From Tillandsia leiboldiana (taxonomy: Eukaryota > Streptophyta > Magnoliopsida > Poales > Bromeliaceae), in assembly GCA_029204045.2 (NCBI GenBank), contig CM055065.1, positions 46,935,247 through 46,999,246 on the forward strand: DNA of 64,000 nucleotides, written 5' to 3'. The position numbers were made by a program, and so were the translations under genes. Of the stretch, positions 58,486 through 64,000 are shown piece by piece. Under the pieces are notes generated by a model. That model was not told the DNA's origin and did no database searches. It saw only the letters and a list, made by a program, of their open reading frames with translations. The stretch's first letter is position 1; each line of letters opens with the position of its first letter.

Positions 58486-58829
58486 CAAGGATTTAAGTAT
58501 CCATCGGCACGGGCCGTATCCACCGTGCCGTACCGTGCCAACAAGATACTGGCACGATACAGCCCCCGTGCCGATGGCACAGTTCGAAACCTTTTTTTCT
58601 TAAATTTACTAAGTAATATTCTCAATAAAGTTCAAAATATTTGATAAAGATACATAATAAGCAATTAAAAAATTTTGTTGCTAAAGAAAATAAATATTTC
58701 ATGCCATTATGTGTCGGCACGCATGTATTTTTTGTAACCGGCACTCATCGGCACGGCTCAGCACGCACCGTGCCGTACCGTACCGGCAAGTTTTCGGCAC
58801 GACCCCGTGCCACGACACTTAAATCCTTA
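58486..58829. mobile_element. hAT-like MITE, copy 1 (GGCACG type)
   Basis: The 344-bp unit starts CAAGGATTTAAGTATCC and ends GACACTTAAATCCTTA, with an 8-bp duplication GGTTGAGT (58478-58485 and 58830-58837). Eight-base duplications and a CA(A)GG-type end fit the hAT superfamily. The interior carries many copies of GGCACG or its complement CGTGCC. It has no coding capacity. A sister copy is at 44144-44776. Confidence 0.85.
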
Positions 58830-59604
58830 GGTTGAGTATAAGAGTTGTACCGAGAATAAGAAAAATTGTATTTGGTAAATTAAGGAAGAATAAGAAGAAT
58901 AAAAATAAATAAATTATTTCTTTCCCATTTTGCCCTCGAGCTTTTAAACTGAATTAAATCAATTTTCATAATTAATCATACCTATAGCAATTGTAAATTT
59001 AATTAAAAATAAAACAAGCTGTATTAAAAATTAATTATTAAATATTTAGAAATGCTTATAAATGATAGCATATTTTTTTAAAATAATTTACAATTTGTAA
59101 TTCATTATATTTTTGAAAACATTAGCTATTATATTATAAATATTATGAGATCTGTAAACAGGTTCACTATTACATATTGAATATGTCAGTTGCGAGTTAA
59201 ACAATATATGTTTTCCACGTAATATATAATCAAGCACTTATTTAAAAAAATTAGCATTATGAATCTAGTACCAATTACTAACAGTAATTTCACCATCAAT
59301 TATAAACAAGCCGACATACCAATCACAAACATTATGAATCTGAATAGAAGCTGATACATACTAACATTAACTTTACCATCAATTATAAACATCCAAACAA
59401 GCAAAGATAAATATATAAAATAGCGTAGTAATCTCATAAAACATGCAAACCAACTGATTCTTCGAGATATGTGGTAACGCAATAGAAAGTTTGTAATGCT
59501 ATATAGACAACATACTAATAAGCTTATACAAACACATATAATACAGTCCATATAATACAACCACATTATTTGCATACAATCATATATAATAGTCCATTAT
59601 ACAT

Positions 59605-61000
59605 CTAACTTCTACTATTCCATAACTGGTCTGTTATAATTGTGCGGACCTTGTCGCCCCTGCGTGATTCTGTTGTACCGACATAAATATCCGTGTCGTC
59701 CTCTTCAACTTCTGCAGGCTGTTGCTCTAACTCTTCGTTAAAATATCGATCATTACCTTGGTGTCGCCGAATGAAATTGTGTATCACGCAACAAGCCATC
59801 GCAATAAGACATTGGACTTTATATGAAAACGGTGTTGCAATATTCAGAATCTTGAACCGCTTCTTCAATATACCAAATGTCTTCTCCACCACATTTCTTA
59901 ATTGAGCATGTCGATGATTATACAGGTCGCGCGGACTTTGATGAGTGCGACCACGTGTGTTTGCGTCAAATTGGTTAAGGTGGTAACGCTCCCCTCGATA
60001 TGGTGCAAGAAATTTTTCTGTATTTGCATAGCATGAATCTACCGAATAATATTTGCCTATAGATTTTACGAAACATGTACAATAATATCAAGTCAGTCTT
60101 TGCATTCACAATCATAAAAATAATCTACGACAAATGAAAGCTCCGCATACCTTCAGGCACTGTGAAACCTCCAGTTTCGTAAGCCCATTGGAGTACTCGC
60201 ATATCAGCTGTCGATCCTTCCCAACCTGTGCAGATAAATAGAAAGTGATGGTCAAAGGATACGGCAGCCATCATATTTTGAGAAGTAAATCCTTTGCGGC
60301 ACCGAAATCTCGGTTGCTTGCTCTTGCTGACAACGACGGGAATATGTGTTCCATCAAGCGCACCAATTGCATTCTACCAGCAAACATCAAACATATCAAT
60401 TCAAATATTAAAACATCAAAATGACATATAAGTAGACCACAAATATATAAGCTCGCATACCTTGAAAGGATGAAAATTTGCATTATCCCTAATTCGGGGA
60501 TGCACCGAATCATTATTCGGCGGAAGTGTTATATAATCGTCTTTCATCATCACAATCCCCCGAAGCACATTGTTGAAATGTCGACTGATAGTTTCACTCG
60601 AATGTTGAAATATTTCAGCGATTACCCTATTGGCCACACCATGGCCTACGCAAAAAAGGAATATTCCTAACTGTTCCTCAGCTGTTATATTTCTTGCGCT
60701 TTTTACCAACCCCTTTCCTACGAGCTCATCGCGCAATGCAATGAAAGTCGTGGTCGGCATTCGAAAGTGATTGTACCCACGGTCAGGATGTCCATTCAAG
60801 ATATCACATATCAGCTGATGCCCTGTAAAAGGACGAGTACAACACGTTTGCTTGTTGACGGCATTACTATATGTCAAGTAACCTTGGTTAATCAACATCA
60901 CAAATATATCATTCCAATAGTCGTCATCCTCATCTAAAATTGTCATTAGGTTGGAAGTGATTATGGAGGAAAACACATTACGATACATTGAATCACCCAT
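59605..61000 (-). CDS. PIF/Harbinger transposase (DDE_Tnp_4 family), three exons
   Basis: On the minus strand, exons 61000-60461, 60373-60151 and 60056-59605 join in frame to 404 codons plus a stop, near the normal length of plant HARBI1-like transposases. The introns (87 and 94 bp) both begin GTATGCG and end AG. No stop interrupts the chain. The protein cuts and rejoins the transposon ends in the nucleus. Visible: an N-terminal helix-turn-helix-like region (ITAEEQLGIFLFCVGHGVAN, then SSETISRHFNNVL), first catalytic Asp in IGALDGTHIPV, GWEGSTADMRVL, second Asp in YYSVDSCYAN, and the glutamate of VVEKTFGILKKRF about 50 residues later. The exon 1 start was placed at MGDSMYRN because an AG acceptor-like site lies just upstream; a start at 61066 would add 22 residues. 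Activity is untested. Confidence 0.92.
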
Positions 61001-61239
61001 CAATGCTGCAAGTACAATATAATTTAGACAGTGACAATAGCAACACATGAAGTTGAAAAACAACATTACTTAGCGTTAACAGCAATACGATATTCAAAAT
61101 TTACAAAGTACACTTAACCCGTGAAAAGTAAATAGAATTGTCTACATAGCATAATACACAATTTTTCAGTCAGAGGATAATGCAAAGACATCATATAACC
61201 AAAACTATAAGCCTGGAAAGTATTGCATGTATAATATAT

Positions 61240-62105
61240 TCTGCGTTGCCACCTGTCGATCAACCCACATAAAAGCTAAGTCGTCTGTCATAGTCATAAA
61301 AAGTTGACGATTTTATCGTCTTTCAATGCGTCACCTGCAGCAAGCACTCTTTCTGGAGTCATCCCACGTAGCGCATAGACACGGCTCATGCATGCCTCGA
61401 TGGTTGGAATATTTGGTTTGTTCGTCATTTCACTCTGATACATTTGACGTACAAGCTAAGCTCGAGCTTTTGCTTGTCTATTTCAACCATCTCAGAAATT
61501 GCATCACTTGCGCCATCGCTTTTTCTCCTCCGTCCCCCAGAGGACGAGGCATTTTTTCGTGGAAGGTTTGTGGGTTGTGGGAAGCGTGGTCTTTTCCCTA
61601 TAGAGTTATGACCAGAGCCACTAGCACTACTACCGACATTGGTGAATTCAGGAGGAGGGCTTGGGGAGCGAGAGGTTTGCGTCGATCTGATATTCACATA
61701 TTGAGGCAACCCCAATAACCCAACTTCAAACGGACTAGGTAAGAGATTGAAAACTAACATTCTTACTCCAAGAACACTATCATCCTTACCAGGAAAAGAT
61801 AAGGATGAACTATCAACAGTTTGAGCTACAGGCATTTTCGAAAAAAAGCCATAACGGCCGGTGGCAGTTGTCTTTTCGGTCAAGAACTCTAGATCTTTAT
61901 ATGCTGAAAATGGTTTATCTCGACATTTTCCATATGCCGAATTCTCCTGGACAATGATTAATTCAAACTTTAATCAAAAATATGAATATAGTCCTGCACA
62001 CTTAAATATAACATGAACGGTTATACTTTAAATTTACCGCTAACACTGCATTCCAATCACTTATGGTACAGGACAATAGAAACATGGATAGCGCAAGTAA
62101 AGGAC
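61240..62105 (-). pseudogene. PIF/Harbinger accessory protein (Myb/SANT-type ORF1), broken
   Basis: On the minus strand an exon ending SDWNAVLA (donor GTAAAT near 62039) can splice to an acceptor near 61946, giving ENSAYGKCRDKPFSAYKDLEFL and TEKTTATG. This matches the R.KPF..Y..LE..F...ATG segment of the plant Myb/SANT-like proteins encoded by PIF elements, which help the transposase bind and enter the nucleus. A serine-rich linker and a basic GGRRRKSDG segment follow to DKQKLEL. There the frame shifts near 61455; the new frame reads QMYQSEMTNKPNIPTIEACM and PERVLAAGDALKD, a plausible C-terminus, with a second shift near 61310. The N-terminal SANT helices were not identified. Confidence 0.7.
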
Positions 62106-62439
62106 ATGTGAGAGTAATCATACCGTACGAAATTATATTATTATGCAATGGGAGTAACCAAATTTGATCCGGCCTGTATAGTTCGACCTGAGGGGAGCGA
62201 CGTACAAAAAACTTCAAGGATCGGCAGCATACACACAAACAACGCACACGAGATGATGCTACAGCCTAAACACACAACAGCAACACACAATAATATACCT
62301 GTACGATGAGTTCCGAAGCTGGCAACAAGCAAATGGACGGCAATGGCGCGACGTTCGGCAAGGTTGCTGGGAAGGAAAAGGCACACAGGATAGCAAGACC
62401 GACAGAAACACCGCACACAAGAACGATCGGGCAAGGTGA

Positions 62440-62700
62440 AGGATTCTCACACGCTCCACAAACACCCAGGGGATGCGGACCGACGACGATGCCGGACAAC
62501 GGTCCGATCGGATAAGGAGAAGGATACCAACTCACATGATGCCACAGGGGAGATCGGGATGACAGAAAGGAGGAAACCCACTCACAGAACGCCACACAGA
62601 AGAGATCCAAGTATCTGCAGGATACCCACGCCGCACAGAATGCCACAGGAGCTCGCGAGAGGGTAAGTGGGTTTCGGCTACAGGAGCTCAGAGGCACCGG
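62440..62700. repeat. Degenerate repeat in the Harbinger 5' region
   Basis: Phrases such as GGATACC.ACTCACA.GA, GCCACAGG and GAGATC recur loosely at 62520-62650 upstream of the accessory gene. The open frames here on both strands have no domain. Confidence 0.4.
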
Positions 62701-63116
62701 CGAGATAAGCAAGGCAAAGGAGCAGCACAATGGGTACTCGGGGATGACGAACGACACACCAACGCGGACTTTCCGACCAATTTCGCGCAGATCAATCGCT
62801 AGGGCGACGATCGAAGATGAAGATCTCCAACACCGCGGTGAGGACTAGAGGAGGATTGGAGAGATGAGGAAAATAAAGGAAGTCCGGTCGATTCAACAAG
62901 GTTAGGGCACCGCTCGGTCGAAGATGACGACTTCACACAGGAAATGAGAGGTCACACGGGAGGAGAGGAAGCATAGAGGACATGAGGAAGACGATCCGAG
63001 GAAGAGCGAGAAAAGAAAAGCAGCGCCTCGAAATTGGTGCGGGGCAAGGTTCCACCCAGGGGCAAATGTGCGGGACAGTAGTTCCACCCAGGGGTGGGAA
63101 CTGTTGTTCACTGTTG

Positions 63117-63163
63117 TTCCCACCCCTTAGCGGGTTACCGGATAACCCGCTAAGGGGTGGGAA
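63117..63163. other. Perfect 21-bp inverted repeat with 5-base loop
   Basis: TTCCCACCCCTTAGCGGGTT (one base short of the full arm, which ends A) at 63117-63137 is complementary to 63143-63163, with the loop CCGGA. It lies about 85 bp inside the right end of the Harbinger element. Confidence 0.92.
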
Positions 63164-63246
63164 TCCCACCCCATAACAATGTTGTTTGGGGATAAAGAGG
63201 GGGATAACCCCTTATTCCCCTCCTTATCCCATTGCCAAACGATGCC

Positions 63247-64000
63247 TTAGAGTTCATATGATATGATTATAGCACATGGTCTTGAGACATAACATAATTT
63301 AGTGACTTCGTGATTTATGACATCTCGTATCTATTGCATGATGTTCGGATTATATAGACCAGATAGGTCGGTGACAATGACATTCCTTCGGGAATAATGG
63401 ACTTGATTAGTCGGTGACATATTGAGACCTTGTGATATGATTTGTTGGATTCGGTCGGTGATTCCTTATTGATTCTTTCTCGGCTATTTGCCGACGGTTG
63501 GCCATTGAGTATTTTGCATCAATCGCCATAGCTCGAGCACATTTCACGTACACTAGCGGTCTGATCCACTGTAAGAGGGTGTTCTTTTCCGAAAAGGTGG
63601 TCGTATTTTCGACCCGTGAGCCTGATGCGGCCCCTGCTAGGGTTATATGCCAGGGTGAGCGGGACGTGGCTTCTCCTGAGATCTTTAGACCAATATAGCT
63701 GATGATTGGATGATTTGTATTATTCATCGGTTTGATGCATTATCATATTTGTTATTCTTTTCTGTAGCGGGTATTTATGCATTGATTGGTAGTTGTAGTT
63801 TCTTTCCAGTCATGATTGGGTTGCACAATTGCACTTTTAGTCCCTCAAAGCTTACTATTTTGAGCCCAGCCCTTCGCAGCAAACTTGTTTCGCAATAAAC
63901 TCCCTCTCCAAGAATTTGCACGCTTTTCGAAGCATAAAATATAGGGGTCTCTGTGCAAAATACAGCGTTTTTCACTGTATTTCACGCTTTTCGAGACATT
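63247..64000 (+). mobile_element. Large gypsy LTR, right part, continuing past the window
   Basis: It resumes the LTR left at 58384 after the Harbinger element. It contains the TTTCACGTACACTAGCGGTC and GACCCGTGAGCC phrases shared with 26690-26780 and 29740-29790. No LTR end is reached before 64000, so length is at least 3.57 kb. Confidence 0.65.

Larger units (their letters stand above)
58385..63246 (-). mobile_element. PIF/Harbinger transposon with transposase and accessory gene
   Basis: The 4,862-bp element has terminal inverted repeats of the form GGCNNCGTTTGG (GGCTGCGTTTGG left; CCAAACGATGCC right) and a TTA target duplication (58382-58384 and 63247-63249), both diagnostic of PIF/Harbinger. 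It carries a three-exon transposase (59605-61000, minus) and, upstream on the same strand, a broken accessory protein gene. It inserted into a gypsy LTR whose sequence continues on both sides. A hAT-like MITE is nested near its left end. Confidence 0.93.

Overview
This window looks like repeat-dense nuclear DNA of a flowering plant, most likely a monocot. It has introns, 4-kb LTRs of Ty3-gypsy (Del/Tekay-type) retrotransposons, a GC-rich aquaporin gene with a plant PIP2 exon pattern, and several nested families of small DNA transposons. I cannot name the species from sequence alone. Only one host gene is convincing: a plasma-membrane aquaporin of the PIP2 class (exons between 47375 and 50034). 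Nearly everything else is mobile DNA or its debris.

Layout. 1-6283 holds LTR fragments, including a 4.19-kb solo LTR (1474-5664, target duplication GTTGG) inserted into a reverse-oriented LTR. 6284-9481 is another reverse-oriented LTR relic, followed by a small CACTA-type element (9485-9742) and AT-rich filler. 11245-26640 is a three-layer nest: a decayed Ty1-copia element was split inside its pol frame by an 11.7-kb Del/Tekay element (13646-25367, target duplication TGTAG), whose 3' LTR was then hit by a 473-bp TRIM with two identical LTRs (21864-22336). 26641-31633 is an old LTR split by a second LTR (26850-30818) that carries a very GC-rich minisatellite of about 1.9 kb. 31634-33850 is a dead L1-type LINE. 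35205-47000 contains a minus-strand gypsy gag relic, MITEs packed against long (TA)n tracts, diverged minisatellites, and a CACTA MITE nested in a hAT-like MITE.

47303-50400 is the aquaporin gene with TATA box, four exons and a CT-rich 3' region. 50402-55561 is mostly non-coding, with one MITE and the end of a minus-strand LTR element. 55562-64000 is a large gypsy LTR that runs off the window and is split by a 4.86-kb PIF/Harbinger element (58385-63246, target duplication TTA). That element carries an apparently uninterrupted three-exon transposase gene, a frameshifted accessory (Myb/SANT-type) gene and a nested hAT-like MITE.

How it fits together: insertion order can be read from the nesting. 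The best candidates for follow-up are (i) the Harbinger element with an open transposase frame together with a related non-autonomous copy at 38595-39248, (ii) the TRIM with identical LTRs and a visible empty site in the sister LTR, (iii) G-box/ABRE-like CACGTG clusters in the GC-rich U3 segments of the gypsy LTRs, and (iv) the 172-bp higher-order GC minisatellite. I found no convincing wholly new biological system.
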